IMG/VR virus record: IMGVR_UViG_3300045738_002037
Coordinates: 62,001 to 126,000 of that record
Length of the DNA: 64,000 bases
Reading direction: 5' to 3' (one strand)
DNA from: a virus
In this document: positions 50,573 to 58,644 of the stretch, one piece after another
Position numbering within the stretch: position 1 is the first letter of the stretch
Layout: each line of letters starts with the position of its first letter
Program-made: the position numbers and the translations under genes
Notes under the pieces: generated by a model
The model's input: only the letters and a program-made list of their open reading frames with translations
Database searches by the model: none
Told to the model about the DNA's origin: nothing

Positions 50573-51403
50573 ATGCTTACATTAAAAATTTCCGACTCAA
50601 TAACTATCGGCAATAATGAATTAGCAATAATAACCGGGCCGTGTGTCATCGAATCTAGAGACATGGTGCTGACAATAGCTGAAAAAATAAAAGAAATCAG
50701 CGAAGAATTGTCTATTCCAATAATATTTAAAGCATCATTTGACAAGGCCAATAGAAGCTCTATAAAATCCTATAGAGGGCCAGGAATAGATGATGGACTA
50801 AAAATATTAGACGAAGTTAAAAGCCAATTCGGTCTATCTGTAACAACTGATATCCACGAGCCATCGCAAGCTGCTAAAACAGCAGAAGTATGTGATATTT
50901 TACAAATACCAGCCTTTTTATGCAGACAAACAGACCTGTTAGCAGCTGCCGCTAGCACTGGCAAAACAATAAATGTTAAAAAAGGTCAATTTATGGCACC
51001 ATGGGATATGAGCAACGTTATTAACAAATTATTAGAATGTAACAATCCTAAAATTATGCTTACAGAAAGAGGCACGACATTCGGATACGGTAGACTAGTA
51101 AATGATATGCGGTCAATACCGTTAATGCGCAAATTTGGATACCCAGTAGTGTTTGACGCAACACATAGCGTACAGCTTCCAGGTACTGGCGGCGATAAAA
51201 CTGAAGGCGAAAGGCATATGGTTCCGACACTTGCTAAAGCAGCTATCGCATGTGGAATTGATGCTTTGTTTCTTGAAACCCACCCAGACCCAGATAATGC
51301 TAAAAGCGATGGACCAAACATGATCGAATTGCACAAACTACGCAATTTACTCACCGATTGCCTAAAAATACATAAAGTAATCAGGGAATGCCGCGAAAGA
51401 TAA
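50573..51403 (+). CDS. kdsA: 3-deoxy-D-manno-octulosonate-8-phosphate synthase, metal-dependent type
   Basis: A 276-residue KdsA that condenses phosphoenolpyruvate with arabinose-5-phosphate to Kdo-8-phosphate, the precursor of the inner LPS core sugar. The TIM barrel is complete: ITGPCVIES (Cys24), FKASFDKANRSS, YRGPG, TDIHEP, IPAFLCRQTDLL, NVKKGQFMAPWD, DATHSVQ (His198), ETHPDPDNAKSDGPNM (Glu235, Asp246). The Cys/His/Glu/Asp set marks the metal-dependent class; the E. coli enzyme has Asn at the Cys position. AGGA lies seven bases before the ATG. This is a monocistronic island in opposite orientation to its neighbours, likely a host-derived gene. Confidence 0.95.
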   Translation: MLTLKISDSITIGNNELAIITGPCVIESRDMVLTIAEKIKEISEELSIPIIFKASFDKANRSSIKSYRGPGIDDGLKILDEVKSQFGLSVTTDIHEPSQAAKTAEVCDILQIPAFLCRQTDLLAAAASTGKTINVKKGQFMAPWDMSNVINKLLECNNPKIMLTERGTTFGYGRLVNDMRSIPLMRKFGYPVVFDATHSVQLPGTGGDKTEGERHMVPTLAKAAIACGIDALFLETHPDPDNAKSDGPNMIELHKLRNLLTDCLKIHKVIRECRER

Positions 51404-51433
51404 ATTAGTGATGACAAATGCGAAGCCGAAATC

Positions 51434-51940
51434 TCAGAATAACAATTTCTTTATTTCCGCCATTCTACTATCCATCCACGCTAATGGATTAGAATATTTA
51501 ACTAGACCAACATTGCTAAGATCAGCAATGTTTATAGATTTAGACCAATCTTCATCATCCATCAACATTGATGCTTCATCACTTTTTATAGAATAATAAA
51601 CAACTCTTGAAATATGATTCGCAGCAATATTTAACATGCATGACGAGCATGGCCTACCAGTAACGTATATCGTGGACCTGCTCAGATCACCATAAGAATG
51701 CCTAATCGCATTGGCTTCGGCATGAACAATATATTTATATTTTGCGGGCCGCGACCAATCTATTTTATCATCTGGTATTTGTTCAGGCGGGCCATTATAA
51801 CCCCACCCTCTGGGCCTATTGTCTCTGTCTATTATAATAGAGCCACATTGTGTATGCGGGTCTTTGCTTTTAGATGCTACCCAAAAAGCAAGCCCCATAT
51901 AAAATGAATCCCTGTCGGGAACCAACCTAAATTCAACCAT
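51434..51940 (-). CDS. dCMP deaminase
   Basis: A 168-residue zinc deaminase converting dCMP to dUMP to feed dTMP synthesis. The active site is HAEANAI (His73, catalytic Glu75) with PCSSCM (Cys98, Cys101), all zinc ligands in standard spacing. The N-terminal MGLAFWVASKSKDPHTQCG is family-typical. It is slightly shorter than T4 Cd (193). It ends the minus-strand nucleotide-metabolism run that includes the PurZ-like, DeoC-like and deoxyribosyltransferase-like genes. A related function such as riboflavin-type or general deoxycytidylate deaminase is less likely. Confidence 0.85.
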   Translation of the reverse strand: MVEFRLVPDRDSFYMGLAFWVASKSKDPHTQCGSIIIDRDNRPRGWGYNGPPEQIPDDKIDWSRPAKYKYIVHAEANAIRHSYGDLSRSTIYVTGRPCSSCMLNIAANHISRVVYYSIKSDEASMLMDDEDWSKSINIADLSNVGLVKYSNPLAWMDSRMAEIKKLLF

Positions 51941-51943
51941 TGC

Positions 51944-52372
51944 TTATTTATCTGCCCACTTTTTAACCATGCGCAATATACGGCCTTGTTCTTTTTTTGC
52001 CGCTGTAGATGAATCGAACAAATAAGATTCCGGCATCCATTCCTCTTCATTGCTAATATAAAAGAATTCACCTGTGTCTTCGCTCCTAGCAACATCGCAA
52101 ATCTCGAACTGTTCTACTTCAAGCTTGGAAGTTAAAAACATAACTATTGCTTGAAAATCTATGTGATTTAATTTAGGCAAATGTGCCCTTGAATTCCATA
52201 CATTTTTAGCTATTCTTCTGTCATAGAAAACTTTAGGATGATGCTCAAGCATCCACTCATCGCCAACAGGCACCATCACATTAGTAGCACCAACCGGTCT
52301 TAATGTTACCCACCAAACCGATTCGCCTACTTTATATCTTGATAATTCTAGTACTGATCTTATCGGGGGCAT
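51944..52372 (-). CDS. unknown protein
   Basis: A 142-residue protein with a beta-rich N-terminal half containing several Trp (ESVWWVTLRP, DEWMLEHHPK) and a basic helical C-terminus (KEQGRILRMVKKWADK). AAGGA lies close to the ATG. Not recognised. It lies between a small gene and dCMP deaminase. Confidence 0.6.
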   Translation of the reverse strand: MPPIRSVLELSRYKVGESVWWVTLRPVGATNVMVPVGDEWMLEHHPKVFYDRRIAKNVWNSRAHLPKLNHIDFQAIVMFLTSKLEVEQFEICDVARSEDTGEFFYISNEEEWMPESYLFDSSTAAKKEQGRILRMVKKWADK

Positions 52373-52384
52373 AATCCTTTGCCC

Positions 52385-52600
52385 TTAGCCGCATATCACC
52401 CTGTTAATAGCTTGATTAATAATGTTTTCAGCTATAGTTTTGGTGACGCCAACAGCTACTGGGATCCATTCTTCGTTTTCTTGAACTTCAATTTGATATT
52501 GACCAGTGTGAATGTTTTGTCCTTCCATCGGCACGGCACGAACCTTACCGGGGCCAGCTTTCTTTATTCTCACAATAGCTTCATTGATATTTACCGCCAT
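52385..52600 (-). CDS. small unknown protein
   Basis: A 71-residue protein of beta-then-alpha pattern (KVRAVPMEG, YQIEVQENEEWIPVAVG, IAENIINQAINRVI). GGAG lies seven bases before the ATG, giving good translation. Family unknown. Confidence 0.6.
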   Translation of the reverse strand: MAVNINEAIVRIKKAGPGKVRAVPMEGQNIHTGQYQIEVQENEEWIPVAVGVTKTIAENIINQAINRVICG

Positions 52601-52649
52601 AATCGCGCTCCATGATGATGATTTGTATTAATTTTGACCCATTACCTAA

Positions 52650-53435
52650 TCATTCTGCTATTTTTAAAAATTGTTCATAACTTTCTTTAAAAATATCCTG
52701 TTTATTCAGTCCATCAGAAATTCTTTTTCCAAGACCAAACTCCATAAAGTACCAACCATTATAGCCAATTCCTTTAGAATCATCAATGGTTTGTTTTATC
52801 ATAGAGTCGCCAACGCCAACAACTTTAAACCCATATCCTATTTTATAGTCCCTAACATCAATCGCTGCGACGAATTTTCTAATATTTTTCCAATATTTAT
52901 CAAAGGGATTTATGTTTCTTTTAGTAATTAATTGCACTGGGTCATATAATAGCCGCCAGTGCCTATTATTGCCCAACAATTCTAATATAATTGGAATATC
53001 ATGGCTATATGGAAAATCATCGGTTATTTCAAACAATGGAATAATACCAGCTTTAGCGCATTCGGAGGCAATCAACGCCATCCAATCATTTATAATGTCT
53101 TTATTTCTACTGGCGTTTTTTATTCCACCGAATATTCTAACATAATTAGCTTTGAAATATCTTGTAATAGATAAAGTTCTATCAATTGTTTCTGAAGATA
53201 TATTTCCTAAATCATTACAATCAATAAGACCGAGGTTAGACGCAACCATCGGGACAGATAAGGAATACTTATCAATTATTCCTTTAAGCTTTTGACACGT
53301 AGAATCGCTAAGATCGCAAATATTGCCGGTCCAAACTTGGCGAATTACAACATGTTTAATATCACATTCCTGCAAAGTTTGACATGCTACATCTGGGGTA
53401 TCGCCTGCGTCATTTAAATAGGCTGCTATTTTCAT
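52650..53435 (-). CDS. sugar phosphate isomerase/epimerase-like TIM barrel (AP_endonuc_2 family)
   Basis: A 261-residue protein with the xylose-isomerase-like barrel pattern: MKIAAYLND first strand, VRIFGGI, IPLFEITDDF (metal-binding Glu), LLYDPVQL (Asp), AAIDVRDYK and YFMEFGLG (last Glu). The conserved Glu/Asp/His set is consistent with a metal-dependent isomerase or epimerase of sugars; the substrate is unknown. Its start overlaps the stop of the PurZ-like gene as ATGA, so the two are translationally coupled, although it could equally serve the Kdo/glycan side. Confidence 0.7.
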   Translation of the reverse strand: MKIAAYLNDAGDTPDVACQTLQECDIKHVVIRQVWTGNICDLSDSTCQKLKGIIDKYSLSVPMVASNLGLIDCNDLGNISSETIDRTLSITRYFKANYVRIFGGIKNASRNKDIINDWMALIASECAKAGIIPLFEITDDFPYSHDIPIILELLGNNRHWRLLYDPVQLITKRNINPFDKYWKNIRKFVAAIDVRDYKIGYGFKVVGVGDSMIKQTIDDSKGIGYNGWYFMEFGLGKRISDGLNKQDIFKESYEQFLKIAE

Positions 53436-54547
53436 AAATACGCCACATGGTCAATTTGTGGCCCAGTGCCCACAATAGTCACTGGCAACAACACCAAATC
53501 TTCGATCATTTCGATGAATTCTTGAACTTTTGCCGGTAATTTTCCGTAATCGTTGGTCCCATAACATGACCAATCAATATAATTAGCAAAATTTAACGCG
53601 ATCTTTGTCGCACCATTTACTACAACAGCTTCTTGTAATTGAATTTTAGAAAGCGAAAACACTCGGCGTAACCTTTTGGTCACTGTGGTAAGTTCACCTT
53701 TCATTACTTCTGGAGGCGCGCCTGCGGTTTCAGCAACTTCGGCCCATGTGATCTCTTGATGGTCATCATAACAATCACCCGAATACCCAACAGTTTCTCC
53801 ATTTTCCACCACATTGCCGACCCTAATGGGATATGGCCTAATTACTAAATATACGTCTCCAACTTTATAAGGCGAAACGCCCATATCGGCTAAATTGTAA
53901 ACAGCAGTTGTGCCTCTGCTAGTACAATGGGGATAGTGGGATCCGTGATTTATATCTAACGAAAACCCCTGCGCGCCTTCATGCAATATCGTGTTGCCAT
54001 CATTCATTAGCTTATTTAAATGTGTTGGCATGTAATAATCTTTAACGTTTGGAACATATGGCAATAATTCTTTATAGTCTCTAGCAAGCTTCAGTCCCGG
54101 TTTTCTCATTGCTTTATCTGCTAAAAAGGCACCACAGCCTTGCATCGTGCTAGCAACACTTTTCGTTCCAGTTTTTAAATTCTCCTCTGCTTCTTTATGC
54201 TCATGCGTGATCACACCGGCTCTGGGGTGTATCACAGTATTTTCAGCCACATCGCATTCATCTATTTCTTTTAGCATCTGGTCAATGGTGAACGCGGCTG
54301 AAGGCCCAACTAGTATAGATGGGCTATATTCTCCATCGGTCCATTTTTTTAAAATGGCAGCGGAGGGCAGCGCTTTAGCCACAAACGCATCGCCGTTGAT
54401 ATTGATCGCCGTATGGCCAGCATTGGCCATGTTCGTGGTAGAAAGGACTTCTGGTTTATACCGGTCAGCCAACGCAGAAGTAATTAAGCCCTTCCCACAG
54501 CTTCCCCATTGCCCATCTGTTATAATATTAAATTTCCCTGCTTGCAT
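53432..54547 (-). CDS. purZ: adenylosuccinate synthetase homologue with PurZ-type active site
   Basis: A 371-residue PurA-superfamily ligase. The P-loop reads QWGSCGKGL: the catalytic Asp of PurA (GDEGKGK) is Ser16 here. This Asp-to-Ser change is the hallmark of phage PurZ (N6-succino-2-amino-dAMP synthase), which uses dGMP to begin 2-aminoadenine (Z) synthesis. The other sites remain: NAGHT (His45), STMQGCG, HEGAQG with DINHGSHYPHCTS (189-209), and TTVTKRLRR (287-295). The TKLD guanine-recognition motif is replaced near 318-325 (LNFANYID). Length matches short archaeal/PurZ forms, not the 430-residue bacterial PurA. GGAG lies eight bases before the ATG. PurZ versus an unusual PurA is not settled by sequence alone. 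Confidence 0.75.
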   Translation of the reverse strand: MQAGKFNIITDGQWGSCGKGLITSALADRYKPEVLSTTNMANAGHTAININGDAFVAKALPSAAILKKWTDGEYSPSILVGPSAAFTIDQMLKEIDECDVAENTVIHPRAGVITHEHKEAEENLKTGTKSVASTMQGCGAFLADKAMRKPGLKLARDYKELLPYVPNVKDYYMPTHLNKLMNDGNTILHEGAQGFSLDINHGSHYPHCTSRGTTAVYNLADMGVSPYKVGDVYLVIRPYPIRVGNVVENGETVGYSGDCYDDHQEITWAEVAETAGAPPEVMKGELTTVTKRLRRVFSLSKIQLQEAVVVNGATKIALNFANYIDWSCYGTNDYGKLPAKVQEFIEMIEDLVLLPVTIVGTGPQIDHVAYL

Positions 54548-54608
54548 TATATAGTCTCCATAAATAAATCAGCATAAATTAAATACGCACTAAATATTAT
54601 AAATAGCG

Positions 54609-54977
54609 TTATCTAAGAGAAGAAGAAACTTGGACATCATATCCATCGTCTTCCCAATTTTTATGTTGCGCTTCTTTATTTAATTTGCCAACTGAAGACG
54701 TAGATTTGTCCAATTGACTAATAGCGTCGGGCAAAGGCATAACTTTGACCACTGCGTCAATTACATCATCTTCTTCCATTTCAATAATAGCCACAAGATT
54801 TTTCTCTTGTAACTTAATTTTATATTTTTGGGCTATTAATATAGCACCTAATTCATCAGCTAATTTAGACATTTGTACTGAGATATAGCGACGTTGCGAA
54901 TCAAGCCATTCATCAGATCTGGTTAAAAGATCGGCATCTTCGCCTATTTCATGAATCATGCTTAATATGTTCATCAA
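54609..54977 (-). CDS. unknown helical protein upstream of the PurZ-like gene
   Basis: A 122-residue protein, helical (DEWLDSQRRYISVQMSKLADELGAILIAQKYKIKL), with an acidic middle and Ser/Asp-rich end. It overlaps the upstream zinc-ribbon gene by 29 bases. It does not show the HD motifs of DatZ or the MazG-type acidic motifs of MazZ, so it is not an obvious Z-pathway partner. Family unknown. Confidence 0.6.
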   Translation of the reverse strand: MMNILSMIHEIGEDADLLTRSDEWLDSQRRYISVQMSKLADELGAILIAQKYKIKLQEKNLVAIIEMEEDDVIDAVVKVMPLPDAISQLDKSTSSVGKLNKEAQHKNWEDDGYDVQVSSSLR

Positions 54978-55275
54978 TTTTTACCCAAGTGTCAGGAACC
55001 CAAGTCATCATCCCATGAAGTTCAATTCTAACTAGTTTGTGCTTCCTATCACGAACTATCGCAATTTCATCATGCCAAGGATGTTCTTTATTATTTATTT
55101 TTACAATTGTGCCCTCTTCTATTTCTGGAATTTCTACTTTTAAATGTTTTGAACCACCTATTTCCACATGTTCAATAATTATATTTACTAATTCTCCACA
55201 AATTTTGCATCTATTGGCATCATCTTTATTTATTATGTTACTTGTTCCACATTTCTGGCAAGTTATAGTATTCAA
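54949..55275 (-). CDS. zinc-ribbon plus SH3-like small protein
   Basis: A 108-residue protein: CQKCGTS and CKICGEL at the N-terminus form a four-cysteine ribbon of the kind seen in DUF-zinc-ribbon proteins, followed by a beta-rich part (GTIVKINNKEHPWHDEIAIVR, quoted in pieces) that looks SH3/KOW-like. The start overlaps the DeoC-like stop by 4 bases. Likely binds protein or nucleic acid; target unknown. Confidence 0.6.
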   Translation of the reverse strand: MNTITCQKCGTSNIINKDDANRCKICGELVNIIIEHVEIGGSKHLKVEIPEIEEGTIVKINNKEHPWHDEIAIVRDRKHKLVRIELHGMMTWVPDTWVKIDEHIKHDS

Positions 55276-55961
55276 CTTAAAATCTCTTTTAATTGATCAG
55301 GCTGTCTTTGCACTTCTTTAATTATGTTTTTAATCTGAGCTAAACTAACAGCATATTTATAAGCATCTTTACATAACATTATAGATTTTACATCTTTTAT
55401 ATTACCACTAACTTTTATCGGCACACTTATAATTTCTTTTATTTTGCTAATCATCTCATTGTGTATATCTGGATTAGCTTTACTAACTTGCAATTTTAAT
55501 TGATGATTTGTTCGTAAACAACTTGGAGACGGCACAAATTTCATTGCTTCGCAGATATCTGTAATATTTTCATCAGAATGGTGCATGCCAAGAACAAATC
55601 TTATCTCAACAGTTGGCGAAATATGGTTTCTAACAAAATCAGTTAAAACAGACATTTCGTTTTGACAATCCGCTTGAGACCTGCCCCCGGATAATAAAAA
55701 CTCAAATCCATCACAACTTAAAGAATCTATGGTCAATCCTCGTAATTTAGTATCACCATAGCATTCCCCTTTAGGCCAGTCAACCGGAGTCAATATTTTA
55801 AATTTACCCTGCCATTTGATCCTTTGCAACAAAGCATCAGCAGATATTTCTGGGTGAACAATTATAGACGGAATCGCATATTTCACGGCTAACTCTGCAA
55901 CATCCGCTAATTCATTAGACTGCATAACATCTATTTCAATATTATTGAACAAAGCATTCAT
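55272..55961 (-). CDS. DeoC-like deoxyribose-phosphate aldolase family TIM barrel
   Basis: A 229-residue barrel resembling deoxyribose-5-phosphate aldolase. PVDWPKGECYGDTKLRGL matches the strand-2 V-(F/D)-(P/W)-P-x-G pattern. GFEFLLSGG, IRFVLGMHHSDENI and HQLKLQVSK (candidate second Lys) follow, and VPIKVSGNIK near residue 185 corresponds to the conserved KxSGGI lysine region. DERA splits deoxyribose-5-phosphate to acetaldehyde and glyceraldehyde-3-phosphate, joining nucleotide salvage to glycolysis. The assignment is moderate because several consensus residues differ. It lies in the same run as the deoxyribosyltransferase-like gene, which would provide its substrate. Confidence 0.55.
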   Translation of the reverse strand: MNALFNNIEIDVMQSNELADVAELAVKYAIPSIIVHPEISADALLQRIKWQGKFKILTPVDWPKGECYGDTKLRGLTIDSLSCDGFEFLLSGGRSQADCQNEMSVLTDFVRNHISPTVEIRFVLGMHHSDENITDICEAMKFVPSPSCLRTNHQLKLQVSKANPDIHNEMISKIKEIISVPIKVSGNIKDVKSIMLCKDAYKYAVSLAQIKNIIKEVQRQPDQLKEILS

Positions 55962-55975
55962 GTTACACCTTTATA

Positions 55976-56371
55976 TCACTTAGAAGATAATTCTATAACT
56001 TTTTTGATAGCTTCGGAACTATCACAAGTTTTAAATACTATAGGATTATTTTCATCAGTCAAATAATGAAATGATGTGGGTACATAGTCCTCTTCTTCCA
56101 TTAAAATAACTATTGGTATATTTTTAGCATATGCATAGCCAAATTCAAAGTGTGATCCTTTTCTTGCTGGCGTAACCATTAAGATACAGTCAGAATCATC
56201 CACCCCCCTAACCTCTGCCAAAGCGATATTCATCAATTCACTTTCGTCATCACAAAAACCGTGGAGCGTCCAATCATAAGTTATAGTAACGCCATGTTCT
56301 ATTAACTGATCTCTCAGTTGGCGAACTCTATCTTTATTATTAAGGCTAGACGCTATATAAACGTTTTTCAT
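55976..56371 (-). CDS. nucleoside 2-deoxyribosyltransferase-like protein
   Basis: A 131-residue protein of the nucleoside 2-deoxyribosyltransferase/DNPH1 superfamily. YIASSLNNKDRVRQLRDQL is the first strand and helix, AEVRGVDDSDCILMVTP carries the Asp pair, and GSHFEFGYA contains the nucleophile Glu of the family (GxxxELGYA). Members move 2-deoxyribose between bases or hydrolyse deoxynucleoside monophosphates. In a possible Z-genome phage such an enzyme could remove dAMP or salvage bases; that link is inference. It lies just upstream of the DeoC-like gene. Confidence 0.65.
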   Translation of the reverse strand: MKNVYIASSLNNKDRVRQLRDQLIEHGVTITYDWTLHGFCDDESELMNIALAEVRGVDDSDCILMVTPARKGSHFEFGYAYAKNIPIVILMEEEDYVPTSFHYLTDENNPIVFKTCDSSEAIKKVIELSSK

Positions 56372-56391
56372 ATTACGTGAAATACGTATCG

Positions 56392-56616
56392 TCAGTTTTT
56401 CTTGCGTACAGCCGGAACTTCAATATTGATTTGCTGGGTATGACCCTGAATCGGTTTTACAATATTAAAAGACCCATTTATGCCATTGTCAATACCAGAA
56501 TTATACTGTAATTGATGGTGTTGATTATTCCCACCATGCGGTCCATCAAAGGTATTGGCACTTTTCGCGCCTTTCATTACATGCGGCTTTTGATTTCCGT
56601 AAGCATTATCGGCCAT
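56392..56616 (-). CDS. small low-complexity protein
   Basis: A 74-residue Asn/Gly/His/Gln-rich protein (GPHGGNNQHHQLQYN), probably disordered, ending in VRKKN. Not recognised. It lies in the same-strand run between the DUF115-like and deoxyribosyltransferase-like genes. Confidence 0.5.
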   Translation of the reverse strand: MADNAYGNQKPHVMKGAKSANTFDGPHGGNNQHHQLQYNSGIDNGINGSFNIVKPIQGHTQQINIEVPAVRKKN

Positions 56617-56643
56617 TTTAATTCTCCTGTAATTTTACCCAAT

Positions 56644-57624
56644 TCATTTTTGAACACGATCTATTATCATTGAAATAGCATCTTTATGGCCAACTTTATT
56701 AAATTGACCCACAAAATCCCAATTGTTATAGTCAGAACAGAATGTAAATTTGTTTTTTTCCTCGTCAGTTAAAATTGTTGCGGCATAATCATAATATTCC
56801 GCTTCATTTTTGAATCTTATTTTTCTAATGTCTGGATTCACATCTGGGTTTGTCCCATAAAAATGCAGCCGACCATTTAAACCATCTGGGTCCATATCAC
56901 ACCCAAATATATAAGTGTGCTGATATCCGATCCACATAGCAATTTGCATGCTCGCAAAAACCGTGGATCTGCCAATATGAAATCCTTGTGTTAAGTCTCT
57001 ACTAAAACCCTTGCCGGGTATATTCTTTATCTGAAACGAATTTGATTTATTATGCCTTATCGCAGTGCTGTTTATTATTATGCCATCATATTCTTTCCAA
57101 AGATCTTCATGTCGAGCATATTGTGATGAATCACAAAATGTCCAATAAGTAGTCGGCCATAAACGAGGATCTGGTTTATTTATAGACATAATGTCAATAT
57201 GTTCAACGCCAACTAATTTCTCTAGAGAAACTTCCGTAATAGACGGCCCATTGCCAATAACAACTAATATCCTATTAATGCCGATACCACGAATTTCTAC
57301 TATCTTATTTCGAGATTTTTGCGTTATTTCCGGATCATCAACGTAGTTTACTCTAACTTTCTTCTTAACCTTCTGTGGATGTTTTACAACAACATATTGC
57401 GCGGCTAAATCTTTAGCAGGATTCTCAGAAATAACAGGTGCAGACGGCAATTGTTGAATTTCTCTCACGCCTATTTTATTCAAATTCTGCCGGTTTATTT
57501 CATCTAATTTTACAACTTTTGCTTTTGATGGTTGAATAATTACTTTAGCAGTACTCGGTACTCGAATAGCCTTTGGAAAATTAACAATTTTATGTTGGCG
57601 TATTATTGGATGCTTTTCTGGCAT
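56644..57624 (-). CDS. DUF115/MptE-like or sialyltransferase-like protein
   Basis: A 326-residue protein. Residues 1-105 are a variable Pro/Lys/Ile-rich tail; residues about 108-320 form a Rossmann-like domain beginning ILVVIGNGPSITEVSLEKL (in parts: VVIGNGPSI), the signature of DUF115/MptE-type enzymes and GT42-type sialyltransferases. Later marks are YWTFCDSSQYARH, FHIGRSTVFASMQIA and YIFGCDMDPDGLNG. These families act on nucleotide-linked sugars or pterins. Here a glycosyltransferase role, for example with nonulosonic acids, is the most likely, with the substrate unknown. Confidence 0.6.
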   Translation of the reverse strand: MPEKHPIIRQHKIVNFPKAIRVPSTAKVIIQPSKAKVVKLDEINRQNLNKIGVREIQQLPSAPVISENPAKDLAAQYVVVKHPQKVKKKVRVNYVDDPEITQKSRNKIVEIRGIGINRILVVIGNGPSITEVSLEKLVGVEHIDIMSINKPDPRLWPTTYWTFCDSSQYARHEDLWKEYDGIIINSTAIRHNKSNSFQIKNIPGKGFSRDLTQGFHIGRSTVFASMQIAMWIGYQHTYIFGCDMDPDGLNGRLHFYGTNPDVNPDIRKIRFKNEAEYYDYAATILTDEEKNKFTFCSDYNNWDFVGQFNKVGHKDAISMIIDRVQK

Positions 57625-57666
57625 AATATAACTTTAACTTTACAATAGCAAGAATGTATTTTTATC

Positions 57667-57716
57667 TTCGATTAGATAAGGTAAGAAATTTATCTTACTC
57701 TTACTTACAAATCGAA
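57667..57716. other. imperfect hairpin in the intergenic region
   Basis: In a 146-base gap (57625-57770), TTCGATT (57667-57673) pairs with AATCGAA (57710-57716), and inside it GTAAGA (57681-57686) pairs with TCTTAC (57693-57698). The element lies between the gp55-like gene and the DUF115-like gene, both minus strand. It may be a transcript-end or 5'-leader structure. A run of nine G (57744-57752) lies nearby on the plus strand. I see nothing else in this gap. Confidence 0.35.
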
Positions 57717-57770
57717 AATACTAAAGCCAAGGGCAGAAAATAAGGGGGGGGGATTGACAAAGAAATCTTT

Positions 57771-58526
57771 TTATGTTCTAATAGTTTTCTTGCCGCCGAG
57801 TACCCTAAGGCTTCTCATTGATTTAGGCAATATACCAGATTGTAAATCAGAAGCCAATTTAAAAATATTTTGCTTCTGTTTATTACGTTTGTTCATAATC
57901 GAGTACATGCACCTATGGATAGTGGTAGTCAATAAATTGAATACCGGTGCCCGACCTGGAGTATAAACCAATTTTCTAGCTATGAGTTTGTTAACAACCT
58001 GCAATAAAGCATCTTCGGCTAAATCTATCTGTTCCTCTTCTGACGGAAGGTTAAATTTAGTAGAAATACCGCGACATATTTTACTGACATCCTCTAACAT
58101 AGCGTGCCAAGTCTTTTCACTAGGCAATTCTTTAATATATCCATTGCTTTCAAGATCAGGAATTATCTTGTCTTGTTGTATAAAAAGATCGCTCAAATCA
58201 TATACTTTAGTGTTAGACTTTAAATCTAATGATTTTCGTATTTTTCCCAGTGACCACTTAACTTTTTTGCCGCCGACAGTGGCACTTAATGTAGCGGCCA
58301 CTTTCCCATTGTAACTGTTGAAATAAAAAGGATTTGGCAAAGCTATACAATGTACTCGAACAGGATGTAACGGGTCGAGATATTTCGGATTATCGTCTAC
58401 TCTACCAATCACTTTGGTCCACAATAATCCACGTTCCCGAAAATCTTCAAGTTCTAGAACAGAAGTAGAAATCAACCAAAGGAACCAATTCCGTTCGAGA
58501 ACTTTACTATCGCAATATTGAGGCAT
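57771..58526 (-). CDS. late sigma factor, T4 gp55-like candidate
   Basis: A 251-residue protein. The C-terminal part (about 165-240) has a sigma-70 region 2-like pattern: EEEQIDLAEDALLQVVNKL, then GRAPVFNLLTTTIHRCMYSIMNKRNKQKQN, quoted here in shorter pieces such as FNLLTTTIHRC, which matches the core-binding and -10-recognition helices of gp55-type sigmas. The N-terminal 150 residues are unlike T4 gp55. AAGGA lies six bases before the ATG. gp55 directs host RNA polymerase to TATAAATA late promoters. It is divergent from a zinc-finger/HTH protein. Confidence 0.55.
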   Translation of the reverse strand: MPQYCDSKVLERNWFLWLISTSVLELEDFRERGLLWTKVIGRVDDNPKYLDPLHPVRVHCIALPNPFYFNSYNGKVAATLSATVGGKKVKWSLGKIRKSLDLKSNTKVYDLSDLFIQQDKIIPDLESNGYIKELPSEKTWHAMLEDVSKICRGISTKFNLPSEEEQIDLAEDALLQVVNKLIARKLVYTPGRAPVFNLLTTTIHRCMYSIMNKRNKQKQNIFKLASDLQSGILPKSMRSLRVLGGKKTIRT

Positions 58527-58644
58527 ATTATTTCCTTTGCCACAAAATTTTTTTTAGTATTTGATAAAGAGAGGTTAACTCCCTTTCCCCCTTGAAAGTA
58601 AAATACAGCCTGTAAAGTTTGAAAAGCATGAAGGAGCATGAAAA

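Noticed and set aside
53432-54547. Plain host-type PurA
   Set aside because: The catalytic Asp is Ser, the guanine-recognition motif is changed and the protein is about 60 residues shorter than bacterial PurA.
54609-54977. The small gene next to the PurZ-like gene considered as DatZ or MazZ
   Set aside because: No HD pair as in DatZ and no EExxD-type MazG motif; it is only a helical unknown.
57744-57752. Run of nine G as a regulatory signal
   Set aside because: No partner structure or gene start depends on it; could be a sequencing homopolymer error.
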